DNA of 64,000 nt from Pelagimonas sp050633425 (GTDB lineage: Bacteria > Pseudomonadota > Alphaproteobacteria > Rhodobacterales > Rhodobacteraceae), in NCBI RefSeq assembly GCF_050633425.1, contig NZ_JBOEGM010000026.1, positions 1 through 64,000 on the forward strand, read 5' to 3'. The translations under genes were made by a program, and so were the position numbers. Position 1 is the first letter of the stretch, and each line of letters starts with the position of its first letter. Below are positions 8,521-17,152 of this stretch, one piece after another. Under the pieces are notes generated by a model. It ran no database searches. It had not been told where the DNA came from and saw nothing but the letters and a program-made list of their open reading frames with translations.

Positions 8521-9093
8521 ATGTTCTATAAAGACGAACGGCTGGCGCTGTTCATCGATGGTTCAAATCTCTATGCCGCCGCGAAAGCGCTTGGGTTTGA
8601 TATCGATTATAAGTTGCTTCGCCAGGAATTCGCACGTCGTGGTAAGATGGTTCGAGCCTTCTATTATACTGCTTTGCTTGAGAATGACGAATATTCTCCG
8701 ATCCGCCCGCTGGTCGACTGGCTGCACTATAACGGCTACACAATGGTGACCAAGCCGGCCAAAGAATACACCGACAGCCAGGGCCGCCGTAAGGTCAAAG
8801 GCAACATGGATATTGAGCTGACAGTTGATGCGATGGAGCTTGCTCCTCGTGTTGATCACATCGTGCTCTTCTCTGGTGATGGCGACTTTCGTCCGCTGAT
8901 CGAATCACTGCAACGCCAAGGTGTGCGTGTGTCGGTTGTTTCGACCATCCGTAGCCAGCCGCCGATGATTGCAGACGAACTACGCCGCCAATGCGATAAC
9001 TTTATCGAATTGGATGAGCTGCGTGACGTGATTGGGCGCCCACCTCGTGAGACCCCTCTTGAGCGGAGCTTTGAAGTGGCAACCGGTCAGTAA
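8521..9093 (+). CDS. NYN domain protein (LabA/DUF88-type PIN-like nuclease)
   Basis: 190 aa. It is a PIN-like NYN fold: LFIDGSNLYAAAKALG gives the first acidic residue, GNMDIELTVDAM the central acidic group, and VLFSGDGDFRPLIESLQRQG the third. This acidic set is expected to bind metal for RNA cleavage; substrates of these proteins are mostly unknown. The ATG at 8521 follows AAAGGAC; a TTG one codon earlier is less likely. It is divergent from folK and ends near a hairpin at 9154. Confidence 0.85.
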   Translation: MFYKDERLALFIDGSNLYAAAKALGFDIDYKLLRQEFARRGKMVRAFYYTALLENDEYSPIRPLVDWLHYNGYTMVTKPAKEYTDSQGRRKVKGNMDIELTVDAMELAPRVDHIVLFSGDGDFRPLIESLQRQGVRVSVVSTIRSQPPMIADELRRQCDNFIELDELRDVIGRPPRETPLERSFEVATGQ

Positions 9094-9153
9094 AAGGGCC
9101 TGAAAATCCTAACGGCAAGCTCATGGGGATGAGGTTTTCCGAAACAGAATGCA

Positions 9154-9183
9154 AAAGGTCGCCTGCTATGGGCGGCCTTTATT
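9154..9183 (+). terminator. Possible terminator after the NYN gene
   Basis: AAAGGTCGCC (9154-9163) pairs with GGCGGCCTTT (9171-9180), including one G-U pair, around a 7-base loop. The T-rich tail is short (TTTATT), so it is a modest terminator candidate. Confidence 0.5.
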
Positions 9184-9323
9184 CGTATGTGCATGCCCGA
9201 TTGCGCTCTGCCGCTCATGCCGGTGGGACATGCGTTGGGCACCGGAAACCTCGCGCATTAAGGTTGCAACTCTGGACGTGCGGGCCACATTGGTTATAGG
9301 TCAAGCCGGTGAAGGAGACCGCG

Positions 9324-10295
9324 ATGAATGATACACAAAGATCTGTGACGCCTCAGGCCCTGACCTTGTTTTTGGCTGCGCCGCGTGGGTTTTGTGCAGG
9401 CGTTGATCGGGCGATCAAGATTGTCGAAATGGCAATCGAAAAATGGGGTGCTCCAGTTTTTGTGCGTCACGAAATTGTGCACAACAAATACGTGGTTGAT
9501 GATCTGCGCGCCAAGGGCGCAGTGTTCGTTGAGGAACTCGAAGAATGTCCTGACGACCGTCCTGTGATCTTTTCTGCCCACGGTGTTCCCAAAGCTGTCC
9601 CGGCCGAGGCTGCTCGGCGCCAGATGGTTTATGTGGATGCAACTTGTCCGCTGGTGTCTAAAGTACATATCGAAGCGCAACGCCACGCCGAAGCCGGGTT
9701 GCAAATGATTATGATTGGTCATGAAGGGCACCCCGAAACCGTTGGTACAATGGGGCAATTGCCCGATGGTGAGGTGCTTTTGGTTGAAACCGAAGCCGAT
9801 GTGGCCGAGGTCAAGGTGCGAGACCCAGAGCGGTTGGCTTTTGTGACACAGACCACCCTGTCTGTCGATGACACAAAAGGGATTGTCGCAGCGCTGAACA
9901 AGCGTTTTCCGGCCATTGTCGGCCCGCATAAGGAAGACATTTGTTACGCCACAACCAACCGCCAAGAGGCTGTCAAAGCTATCGCGCCGGATTGCGATGC
10001 ATTGCTGGTTGTGGGTGCCCCGAACTCTTCCAATTCGAAGCGGCTGGTCGAAGTCGCACGCAAAAACGGCTGCGATTATGCGCAATTGGTGCAGCGGGCG
10101 ACGGACATTGATTGGCGTGCGCTTGGGGGTATTGCGACGGTCGGGATTACCGCGGGGGCCTCTGCGCCAGAGGTGCTGATTGAAGAGGTGATAGACGCCT
10201 TCCGCGATCGTTTTGATGTCACGGTCCAAATGGTGGAAACCGCCAAGGAAGACGTGGAATTTAAGGTGCCTCGGGTCTTGCGCCAACCCGCCTGA
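9324..10295 (+). CDS. ispH: 4-hydroxy-3-methylbut-2-enyl diphosphate reductase
   Basis: 323 aa. This iron-sulfur enzyme performs the last step of the MEP isoprenoid pathway, giving IPP and DMAPP. The three cluster cysteines are C24 in APRGFCAGV, one in DATCPLVSK and one in DICYATTNRQ. The ATG at 9324 is chosen because GAAGGAG precedes it; a GTG at 9309 would place that Shine-Dalgarno inside the coding sequence. pdxJ and ispH both depend on DXP-derived metabolism, but the genes are not linked. Confidence 0.96.
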   Translation: MNDTQRSVTPQALTLFLAAPRGFCAGVDRAIKIVEMAIEKWGAPVFVRHEIVHNKYVVDDLRAKGAVFVEELEECPDDRPVIFSAHGVPKAVPAEAARRQMVYVDATCPLVSKVHIEAQRHAEAGLQMIMIGHEGHPETVGTMGQLPDGEVLLVETEADVAEVKVRDPERLAFVTQTTLSVDDTKGIVAALNKRFPAIVGPHKEDICYATTNRQEAVKAIAPDCDALLVVGAPNSSNSKRLVEVARKNGCDYAQLVQRATDIDWRALGGIATVGITAGASAPEVLIEEVIDAFRDRFDVTVQMVETAKEDVEFKVPRVLRQPA

Positions 10296-10408
10296 CCCCA
10301 ACTGTTTTCTTGAGCACTCGTCCCGCGGCCTCGTGCATTCCGGCGTAAAAAGGCTTGGCAAATCCAAGTTAGGCTCTACGCTGGCGCTGTATTTGAATGG
10401 AGTGACTG

Positions 10409-11023
10409 ATGATTTCTGCGCAATTTTTGCTCACAGCATTTGTGGTGGTGCTCGCGCCCGGCACTGGCGTGCTATACACTTTGGCGATTGGTCTGGGGCA
10501 AGGGCGCCGCGCCTCATTGGCGTCTGCTTTTGGATGCACTTTGGGAATTGTCCCGCACTTGTTGGCGGCAACCTTTGGGTTGGCCGCGGTTTTGCACGCC
10601 TCGGCACTGGCTTTCAACATCGTTAAATTCGCAGGCGTCGCTTATCTGCTTTGGCTGGCTTGGCAGTCCCTCCGATCCGGTGGCGCGCTGAGCTTGAACG
10701 CCGAGAAAAGCGCAGAGTCATCTTGGCGCATTGCCCGTCGCGCTGCTCTTATCAATATCCTGAACCCCAAGCTTTCCATCTTTTTTCTCGCACTTCTTCC
10801 GCCATTTTTGTCAGGCAACGCAGCGACTGCTACGGCTGAAATGACCCTGCTTGGTGGGGTGTTTATGGCCATGACATTTGGGATCTTCGCGTTGTATGGG
10901 GCCTTTGCCGCCTTTGCCCGTAAATGGCTTTTGGGGAGTGAGCGGGTTATGCGCTGGTTGAATCGCTCTTTTGCTGCGGTCTTTGCAGCGCTGGCTGGGC
11001 GTCTGGCATTGGAGCGCGCATGA
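10409..11023 (+). CDS. LysE/RhtB family exporter
   Basis: 204 aa inner-membrane protein with about six helices. It has the LysE/RhtB hallmark N-terminal segment VVVLAPGTGVLYTLAIGLGQG and the INILNPKLSIFFLALLPPFL region near residue 120. Members export amino acids or related small molecules; the substrate here is unknown. It overlaps the following methyltransferase by four bases (ATGA) and starts a coupled plus-strand run. A second LysE-type gene lies at 23412. Confidence 0.88.
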   Translation: MISAQFLLTAFVVVLAPGTGVLYTLAIGLGQGRRASLASAFGCTLGIVPHLLAATFGLAAVLHASALAFNIVKFAGVAYLLWLAWQSLRSGGALSLNAEKSAESSWRIARRAALINILNPKLSIFFLALLPPFLSGNAATATAEMTLLGGVFMAMTFGIFALYGAFAAFARKWLLGSERVMRWLNRSFAAVFAALAGRLALERA

Positions 11024-11610
11024 GTGATCGTGAAACGATCCGGGTCTATGATCAACGGGCGTCCGAATATGCAGATGTAACCTCTTCTAAATCGCCAGAT
11101 AAGACGCTGAAAAGCTTTATGAACGCGCTACCGAAGGGCGGCAAAGTACTCGACCTTGGCTGTGGTCCGGGGCTGGCAGCCGGCTATATGGCTGCGCAGG
11201 GGTTTGATGTAGAGGCATGGGATGCCTCGGCGGAAATGGTGGCATTGGCGTCCAAACAGCCCGAGGTCAAAACGCGCCAAGCGGTCTTTGCAGATTTGGC
11301 CGCCGTCGATGTTTACGATGGCATTTGGGCGAATTTTAGCCTGCTTCATGCGCCCCGAGACCAGATGCCTGAACATCTGGCCGCTATTCAATGTGCCTTG
11401 AAACCCAAAGGACTTTTCCACATCGCTCTTAAGGAGGGGGATGGCCATAAACGCGACAGTTTGGGACGTCAGTATAACTATTACACGGTTGAAACGCTGA
11501 GCGCGCTGTTGCAAGACGCAGGCCTCACCCCCGGCCCCTATCGCACTGGCGTTGATATGGGGCTTGATGGAATGCCCGCCGCTTGGATATCGACAACAGC
11601 CTATGCCTGA
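11020..11610 (+). CDS. Class I SAM-dependent methyltransferase
   Basis: 196 aa. The SAM-binding motif I is VLDLGCGPGLAAGYMAAQG (from about residue 43), followed by the acidic end of strand 2 (VEAWDASAEM). The fold is that of a Methyltransf_11/25 small-molecule methyltransferase; substrate unknown. It overlaps LysE upstream by four bases and rnhA downstream by eight bases, so translation is probably coupled. Confidence 0.87.
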   Translation: MSDRETIRVYDQRASEYADVTSSKSPDKTLKSFMNALPKGGKVLDLGCGPGLAAGYMAAQGFDVEAWDASAEMVALASKQPEVKTRQAVFADLAAVDVYDGIWANFSLLHAPRDQMPEHLAAIQCALKPKGLFHIALKEGDGHKRDSLGRQYNYYTVETLSALLQDAGLTPGPYRTGVDMGLDGMPAAWISTTAYA

Positions 11611-12064
11611 ACTTTTTGCTTATACAGACGGGGCGTGCTCCGGGAATCCTGGCCCCGGTGGTTGGGGCGTTTTGCTTTTTGCCAGGGATGGCGATACGGT
11701 GCTCAAAGAGCGCACGCTCAATGGCGGTGAAGCCGAAACCACCAACAACCGGATGGAGTTGATGGCGGCGATTATGGCGCTTGAAACGCTGGCCAAACCG
11801 TCGGCTCTGACGGTGGTGACCGATAGCGCCTATGTGAAAAACGGTGTGACTGGCTGGATTCATGGCTGGAAGCGCAATGGTTGGAAAACTGCGGCTAAAA
11901 AGCCGGTCAAGAATGTTGACCTCTGGCAGCGTTTGGATGAGGCGCAGGTCCGCCATGATGTGACGTGGAAATGGATCAAGGGCCACGCTGGTCATGCGGA
12001 AAATGAGCGCGCCGACGAACTGGCGCGCGAAGGAATGGCTCCGTTTAAGCCCGGGAAAACGTGA
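11603..12064 (+). CDS. rnhA: Ribonuclease HI
   Basis: 153 aa, close to E. coli RNase HI. It degrades RNA in RNA-DNA hybrids. The four catalytic acids lie in YTDGACSGN (D9), NRMELMAA, VVTDSAYV and NERADELA, and the basic handle region (IHGWKRNGWKTAAKKPVKN) is present. The start MPELFAYTDG matches the family; the longer upstream frame overlaps the methyltransferase and is rejected. The following NUDIX gene overlaps its stop by four bases. Confidence 0.95.
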   Translation: MPELFAYTDGACSGNPGPGGWGVLLFARDGDTVLKERTLNGGEAETTNNRMELMAAIMALETLAKPSALTVVTDSAYVKNGVTGWIHGWKRNGWKTAAKKPVKNVDLWQRLDEAQVRHDVTWKWIKGHAGHAENERADELAREGMAPFKPGKT

Positions 12065-12459
12065 CAGACAGTCACAAAGTATGCCCCTTGGTATTGCGTC
12101 ATGACGGAACACAGGTTTTGGCGTTTCGCCATCCTTTGGCCGGGTTACAATTGGTCAAAGGAACGATTGAACCGGGCGAAGATCCTGCGCAGGCTGCTAT
12201 CAGGGAATTGCGAGAGGAAGCGGGTGTCGCGGCAAGTGTCGCAGTCTCACTCGGGGAGGATGTTACGATTTCCTCGGAGCAGGTTTGGCACTTGTTTGTG
12301 ATGCAAACGGTGGGATTGCCGGACCGTTGGACGCATTTGTGCCTCGATGACGGAGGCCATGAATTCGCGTTCTTCTGGCATGACCTAGATGGGCCAATGG
12401 AGGGGTTCGACGGCTGCTACCGGCGCGTTATGTTCAAGTTAAAGCGAGCTATGCCATGA
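12061..12459 (+). CDS. NUDIX hydrolase
   Basis: 132 aa with a complete Nudix box, GTIEPGEDPAQAAIRELREE followed by AGV, at about residues 33-55. It should hydrolyse a nucleoside diphosphate linked to another moiety; the substrate cannot be read from sequence. It starts with GTG overlapping the rnhA stop (GTGA) and its own stop overlaps the TRIC gene by four bases, so it sits in the middle of a translationally coupled run. Confidence 0.88.
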   Translation: MTDSHKVCPLVLRHDGTQVLAFRHPLAGLQLVKGTIEPGEDPAQAAIRELREEAGVAASVAVSLGEDVTISSEQVWHLFVMQTVGLPDRWTHLCLDDGGHEFAFFWHDLDGPMEGFDGCYRRVMFKLKRAMP

Positions 12460-13070
12460 CTCTTTTGTCCCTGTTAGATTACGCGGCTGTTTTGGTTTTT
12501 GCCCTGACTGGGGCATTGGTCGCGAGCCGGGCTCAATTGGATTTGATCGGTTTTGGGTTCTTTGCGTGCTTAACAGGTTTGGGCGGCGGCACTCTGCGCG
12601 ATTTGCTTTTGGACCGCACACCGATTTGGATCGAAAACCCAACCTATTTGGCGGTGGCGAGCGTTGCCGCGCTTTTGGTGTTCTTCACCGCGCATCTTAT
12701 CGAGAGCCGCTATCGGGCGATCTTGTGGCTCGATGCGGCGGCATTGGGCGTCGCGGTTGCAGCGGGGGCTGGGCTTGCGCAGAGCCTGGATTTGCCCGCA
12801 ACCATCGTTTTGGTGATGGGGGTCGCGACGGGCTGCGCAGGAGGGTTGATGCGTGATGTCGTCGCCAATGAGGTGCCCTTGGTGCTGAAACAAGGCGAAC
12901 TCTATGTCACCTGCGCCTTGGCGGGCTCTGTGGCGCTGCTTTTCGCTCCTCAGGTCGGAGTGATCACTGCCAGTATCCTATGCGCAGGCGTTACCTTTGC
13001 CCTGCGCGCAGGGTCACTCATGTTTGGCTGGTCGCTGCCAACGTATAAACCGCGGCCACCGCGCCAATAG
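12456..13070 (+). CDS. TRIC-type (UPF0126) membrane channel protein
   Basis: 204 aa with about six to seven helices arranged as two similar halves. The repeated glycine-rich motifs (GLGGGTLRDLLLDRTPIWI and GVATGCAGGLMRDVVANEVP) are diagnostic of the YadS/TRIC family, whose prokaryotic members form trimeric monovalent cation channels. It is the last gene of the LysE-methyltransferase-rnhA-NUDIX run and converges on the MalY-like gene. Confidence 0.88.
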   Translation: MTLLSLLDYAAVLVFALTGALVASRAQLDLIGFGFFACLTGLGGGTLRDLLLDRTPIWIENPTYLAVASVAALLVFFTAHLIESRYRAILWLDAAALGVAVAAGAGLAQSLDLPATIVLVMGVATGCAGGLMRDVVANEVPLVLKQGELYVTCALAGSVALLFAPQVGVITASILCAGVTFALRAGSLMFGWSLPTYKPRPPRQ

Positions 13071-13101
13071 CATTTCGCCGCGGTCACCCATGCCAGAGGG
13101 G

Positions 13102-13116
13102 CGGGGGCAATGCCCC
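13102..13116. terminator. Short GC hairpin between convergent genes
   Basis: GGGGGC and GCCCCC face each other across AAT in the gap between the TRIC and MalY-like genes. There is no T tract, so termination is only a guess from position. Confidence 0.3.
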
Positions 13117-13148
13117 CATGATGCCCGGCGGTGTTGTAAAGTCCGGCG

Positions 13149-14324
13149 TTATTGCAAATCCCCAAACGCCTTTTGCAATCGCGCACCGGCGTCAATCACA
13201 CGGGCGCGGGGCGTGGCAAAATTGAACCGCAGGAAGCTCTCGCCGCCGGTACCAAAAGTCGGCCCCAGATTCGCAGCGATCTTGGCATCTTGCTGGACAC
13301 GCTTTGTGAATTCATCACGGCTCATGCCTGTTCCTTCGAAATCGACCCAGGCCAAATACGTTGATTGCATCTCCATGGATGCAAGGCCGGGGATAGTGTT
13401 GACCGCGTCATCAAATATCCTGCGATTGCCATCAAGGTAGGCGACAAGCTCATCCACCCATGCCGCGCCATCTGGGGAATAAGCGGCAGTTGCCATGAAC
13501 AAGCCAAATGAATTCGCAGACATCCCCATAGCGGCCATTCTGGCGGCAAAAGGGGCCCGTAACGTTGCATTGGGAATAATGACATTGCCAATATGGCTTC
13601 CGGCGATGTTGAAGGTCTTGGTGGTCGCGGTCAGCATTACAAGCCGGTCAAGGATGTCGTCATCGATCAATGCCATTGGAGTATGGCTGTTGCCCGGCAT
13701 CACCAAGTCATGATGGATTTCATCAGACACCAAGATCAAGTCATGACGTCGGGCGAAATCGGCCACACCTTTCAGCTCGGCTTTGGTCCACACCCGGCCG
13801 CCCGGATTGTGGGGAGAGCACAAGATGACTATGCGCTCATTACCGGTCATCATTTTGTCGTAGGCATCGAAATCCATCTCATATCGACCCTCGCTTAGCT
13901 GCAATGGGCATTCGACAACCTCGCGTCCGGCGGCTTCGATCACCCGAGCAAAGGCGTGATAGACAGGGGTGAACAAAACCACACCGTCACCGGGCGCGCT
14001 ATAGGCGTCGATACACATCGCAGTGCCGTTGACCAAACCGTGGGTGGTAAAGATCGCTTCTGGGTCAACAGCCCAGCCGTGCCGGTTTTCCATCCACCAG
14101 CAAATGGCGTTTAAATAGGCAGTGTTGTCGCCAAAATAGCCGTAAATACCATGATCAAGCATGCCTTGCAGGGCATCTTGAACACAGGCCGGAGGGCGAA
14201 AATCCATGTCAGCCACCCACATCGACAAACCGTCCTTGGCGGGAACTCCATAGATTTTCTCCATCATGTCCCATTTTACCGAATGGGTGCCAAAGCGGTC
14301 GATCTCTTCGTCAAAGCGGCTCAT
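13149..14324 (-). CDS. MalY/PatB family PLP-dependent C-S lyase or aminotransferase
   Basis: 391 aa, fold type I PLP enzyme. MalY/PatB proteins cleave cystathionine or cysteine conjugates to pyruvate, ammonia and a thiol. Family features are the N-terminal SVKWD and WVADMDFRPP, SPHNPGGRVW, SDEIHHDLV, and the PLP lysine in TATTKTFNIAG. The order of these blocks is standard and no part is missing. The divergent 5' region carries the three-stem palindromic element at 14358. Confidence 0.88.
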   Translation of the reverse strand: MSRFDEEIDRFGTHSVKWDMMEKIYGVPAKDGLSMWVADMDFRPPACVQDALQGMLDHGIYGYFGDNTAYLNAICWWMENRHGWAVDPEAIFTTHGLVNGTAMCIDAYSAPGDGVVLFTPVYHAFARVIEAAGREVVECPLQLSEGRYEMDFDAYDKMMTGNERIVILCSPHNPGGRVWTKAELKGVADFARRHDLILVSDEIHHDLVMPGNSHTPMALIDDDILDRLVMLTATTKTFNIAGSHIGNVIIPNATLRAPFAARMAAMGMSANSFGLFMATAAYSPDGAAWVDELVAYLDGNRRIFDDAVNTIPGLASMEMQSTYLAWVDFEGTGMSRDEFTKRVQQDAKIAANLGPTFGTGGESFLRFNFATPRARVIDAGARLQKAFGDLQ

Positions 14325-14357
14325 ACTGTGTCCTTGCTTGGCGCTACCGAGCGTCTG

Positions 14358-14409
14358 GCTCCAAATTTCTTGCTAGAAATTTGCAAATTCCGTTCACGGA
14401 ATTTGGAGC
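14358..14409. repeat. Three-stem palindromic element (cloverleaf-like)
   Basis: A closing stem GCTC (14358-14361) / GAGC (14406-14409) encloses two abutting perfect 8-bp hairpins. The first is CAAATTTC (14362-14369) / GAAATTTG (14376-14383), loop TTGCTA. The second is CAAATTCC (14384-14391) / GGAATTTG (14398-14405), loop GTTCAC. No unpaired base separates the stems. The two hairpins have nearly the same stem sequence. On the minus strand the element sits about 30 bases before the malY-like start codon. I saw no second full copy in the window. Confidence 0.75.
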
Positions 14410-14523
14410 GCGCCGGTGGCGGTCGGGAAAAAGTCAATTATCGTTGGTGACGCTACTGGTATTTACGCTGTGTGCAAGGGGGCTGGCTTGCGTCTTGGTC
14501 GTGTTTTGCCTAAGTCACATCGC

Positions 14524-15042
14524 ATGAAGCGCCCTATCCTCATCCACCCCGACCCACGCCTGAAAAAGCATTGCGACCCGGTTGCCGATCTTTCGGATGA
14601 CCTGCGGAAATTGGCCGATGATATGCTTGAAACCATGTATGACGCGCCGGGCATTGGCCTTGCTGCGCCGCAGATTGGTATCTTGCAGCGGTTGATCGTG
14701 TTGGATTGTGTCAAAGAGGAAGACGGACCAGCGCGGCCTTTGGTGATGTTCAATCCCAAGGTTGTGGCCTCATCTGACGAGATCAATGTGTATGAAGAGG
14801 GATGCCTGTCGATCCCCGATCAATATGCCGAAGTGACCCGCCCGAAAATGGTGCAAGTCCAGTGGATCGACCAGAGCGGCAATGAGCAGAGCGAAGAGTT
14901 CGACGGGCTGTGGGCGACATGCGTGCAGCACGAGATTGATCATTTGGACGGCAAACTGTTCATCGACTACCTCAAGCCTCTCAAACGCCAGATGATCACC
15001 CGCAAAATGCAAAAACTGAAACGAGAGCGGGCGCGCACGTGA
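14524..15042 (+). CDS. def: Peptide deformylase (first of three)
   Basis: 172 aa. It removes the N-formyl group from nascent proteins, using a metal bound by one Cys and two His. All three motifs are intact: GIGLAAPQIG, EGCLSIPD and QHEIDHLDG, the last carrying both His ligands and the catalytic Glu. The start MKRPILIHPDPRL is the natural PDF N-terminus; a longer frame from 14416 is not conserved-looking. It is followed directly by a second deformylase whose GTG overlaps its stop. Confidence 0.95.
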   Translation: MKRPILIHPDPRLKKHCDPVADLSDDLRKLADDMLETMYDAPGIGLAAPQIGILQRLIVLDCVKEEDGPARPLVMFNPKVVASSDEINVYEEGCLSIPDQYAEVTRPKMVQVQWIDQSGNEQSEEFDGLWATCVQHEIDHLDGKLFIDYLKPLKRQMITRKMQKLKRERART

Positions 15043-15530
15043 GTGTCCGGCCGGTTCTGATCTGGCCTGATGATCGCTTGACGCAGGTCTGCCAAAAGGT
15101 TGATCAGCCAGATGCGAAGCTGATCGCCGATATGTTTGAGACAATGTATGATGCGCCGGGCCGTGGCTTGGCAGCCCCTCAGATTGGCGTGATGCAGCGG
15201 GTGTTTGTCATGGATGTGGGTTGGAAAGAGGGTGTGAAACAGCCTCTGGTGTGTATCAATCCTGAAATCTTGTCTGTATCCAAAGAGCAGGTGACCGGCC
15301 CCGAGGGATGTCTGTCTATGCCTGGCGTAACTGTGGATGTAACGCGACCGGCGGGCATCGACCTGCGCTATACCGATGCCAGCGGGAACCGCGTCACGCA
15401 GACGTTGAACGGTTTCGCCGCCATCTGTGCGCAACATGAGCTGGACCATCTGAATGGCAAGATGCATTTTGATCGGGTCAAGCCGGATGAGCGCGCGCGC
15501 ATTTTGAAAGATTATGAGGCTTTGACATGA
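15039..15530 (+). CDS. def: Peptide deformylase (second of three)
   Basis: 163 aa paralogue. Motif I is GRGLAAPQIG (Arg where Ile is usual), motif II EGCLSMPG and motif III QHELDHLNG, so the metal ligands and catalytic Glu are all present and activity is expected. It starts with a GTG overlapping the previous stop, and its stop overlaps the next gene's ATG (ATGA). A second PDF near fmt is common in alphaproteobacteria; whether it has different substrates cannot be read from the sequence. Confidence 0.92.
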   Translation: MSVRPVLIWPDDRLTQVCQKVDQPDAKLIADMFETMYDAPGRGLAAPQIGVMQRVFVMDVGWKEGVKQPLVCINPEILSVSKEQVTGPEGCLSMPGVTVDVTRPAGIDLRYTDASGNRVTQTLNGFAAICAQHELDHLNGKMHFDRVKPDERARILKDYEALT

Positions 15531-16024
15531 CCATTCGACCGTTTCTGAAATGGCCAGATAAGCGGCTCAAAACAGCGGCCGAACCTGTGGAGGAGATCAC
15601 TGATGAGATCCGAACCATCTGGAATGACATGATTGAAAGCATGGATGCCATGCCGGGGGTCGGCCTAGGTGCGCCGCAAATCGGTGTGATGAAACGCTTG
15701 GCTGTGGTGGATTGCTCGGATGAACGTGGGCAAGCGGTGCGCATGGCGAACCCTGAAATTCTGCATGCTTCGGTTCAGCTTCGCATGCATGAAGAAGCAA
15801 GTCCAAACCTGCCCGGCGTGTCTGCGCCGATTGACCGACCACGGGCCGTGACAGTGCGATTTATGGATGTCGATGGTGAGACCGTTGAGCGCGACTTTGT
15901 CGGTCTTTGGGCGACATCCGTTCAACATCAGATCGATCATTTGAATGGCAAAATGTATTTTGACAAACTGTCCAAGGTCAAGCGAGATCGGTTGATCAAA
16001 CGGGCTCAAAAGCTGGCACGATAA
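15527..16024 (+). CDS. Peptide deformylase-like protein lacking catalytic residues
   Basis: 165 aa and clearly homologous to its two upstream neighbours (IRPFLKWPDKRLKTAAEPV, GVGLGAPQIG, QHQIDHLNG). Motif II, normally EGCLS, reads EEASPNLPG, so the cysteine metal ligand is gone. Motif III is HQIDH instead of HExDH, so the catalytic Glu is replaced by Gln (codon CAG). The reading frame is intact and coupled to both neighbours, arguing for a maintained pseudoenzyme rather than decay. It may bind formyl-methionine peptides or ribosomes without hydrolysis; that is inference. Confidence 0.88.
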   Translation: MTIRPFLKWPDKRLKTAAEPVEEITDEIRTIWNDMIESMDAMPGVGLGAPQIGVMKRLAVVDCSDERGQAVRMANPEILHASVQLRMHEEASPNLPGVSAPIDRPRAVTVRFMDVDGETVERDFVGLWATSVQHQIDHLNGKMYFDKLSKVKRDRLIKRAQKLAR

Positions 16025-16140
16025 AGGTTTGGCTATGAGCCGGGTCGGGCGGGGCTCCTCTTGGCTCTAGATAGGATATCGTCAGCGATTTCACCCCAGA
16101 GAATTGGGGGCCAGAAGAACGTCTTTGGAAAGGGCAAAAG

Positions 16141-17052
16141 ATGCGTGTGATCTTTATGGGAAGTCCGGATTTTTCGGTGCCGGTCCTTGAGGCGCTGGTG
16201 GCAGCTGGCCACGAGATTGCCGCAGTGTATTGCCAACCGCCGAGACCCGCCGGGCGCGGCAAAAAGGATCGGCCAACGGCGGTTCATGCCCGCGCGACCG
16301 AAATGGGGCTGGATGTGCGGCATCCCGTGTCTTTGAAGGGCACCGAGGAGCAGCAAGAGTTTGCAGCTCTGGGCGCGGATGTGGCTGTGGTTGTGGCCTA
16401 TGGTTTGATCTTGCCCCAAGTCATTCTGGATGCTCCCAAATCGGGTTGCCTGAATATTCACGCCTCGTTGTTGCCGCGCTGGCGCGGGGCGGCACCTATT
16501 CATCGGGCGATCATGGAAGGTGATGCGGAAACCGGAATTTGCATCATGCAAATGGAGGCGGGCCTGGATACTGGGCCGGTCTTGCTGCGTGACGCGTTTG
16601 AGATTGGCGACGAAGAAACCACCGGGGGTTTGCATGATCGCTTGTCCGAAATGGGTGCGCGGATGATTTGCCAAGCTCTGGACGTTTTGCCAGATCTGCA
16701 ACCAGAGGCTCAGTCCGAAGACGGCGTGACTTATGCGGCGAAAATCGATAAGGCCGAAGCCGCTGTGGATTGGACCCGCACCGCCCAAGAAATTTCGCGC
16801 CAAATCCGCGGCCTTTCGCCGTTTCCGGGGGCGTGGACCATGCTGGACGGTCAGAGGATCAAGTTGTTGGGCGCACGGGTTGTTGCGGGGCAGGGGTCTG
16901 TGGGCGAGGCGCTTGACGATACCCTCACCATCGCCTGCGGTACGGGTGCGGTTCAAATCACACGCGCGCAACGTGCCGGTAAGGGTGCCCAAGATGCAGA
17001 GGTCTTTTTGCGCGGCTGCCCTGTTGTCAAAGGTGCCAAGCTAGGGGAATAA
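16141..17052 (+). CDS. fmt: Methionyl-tRNA formyltransferase
   Basis: 303 aa. It formylates initiator Met-tRNA using 10-formyl-tetrahydrofolate. The N-terminal MRVIFMGSPDFSVPVLEAL and the active-site segment NIHASLLPRWRGAAPIHRAI are canonical, and the C-terminal tRNA-binding domain (from about residue 205) is complete. The gene follows the three deformylase genes by about 115 bases, so the formylation and deformylation halves of initiator metabolism are clustered. Confidence 0.96.
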   Translation: MRVIFMGSPDFSVPVLEALVAAGHEIAAVYCQPPRPAGRGKKDRPTAVHARATEMGLDVRHPVSLKGTEEQQEFAALGADVAVVVAYGLILPQVILDAPKSGCLNIHASLLPRWRGAAPIHRAIMEGDAETGICIMQMEAGLDTGPVLLRDAFEIGDEETTGGLHDRLSEMGARMICQALDVLPDLQPEAQSEDGVTYAAKIDKAEAAVDWTRTAQEISRQIRGLSPFPGAWTMLDGQRIKLLGARVVAGQGSVGEALDDTLTIACGTGAVQITRAQRAGKGAQDAEVFLRGCPVVKGAKLGE

Positions 17053-17152
17053 CCGGCCTGTTTTCCCCTTATCTCAGACCATAGGGATTGCGCCCTGGGC
17101 CGCCTACATTAAACTTGTGTTTATAACTGGCACAAATCGCAAAGAGGCCCTG

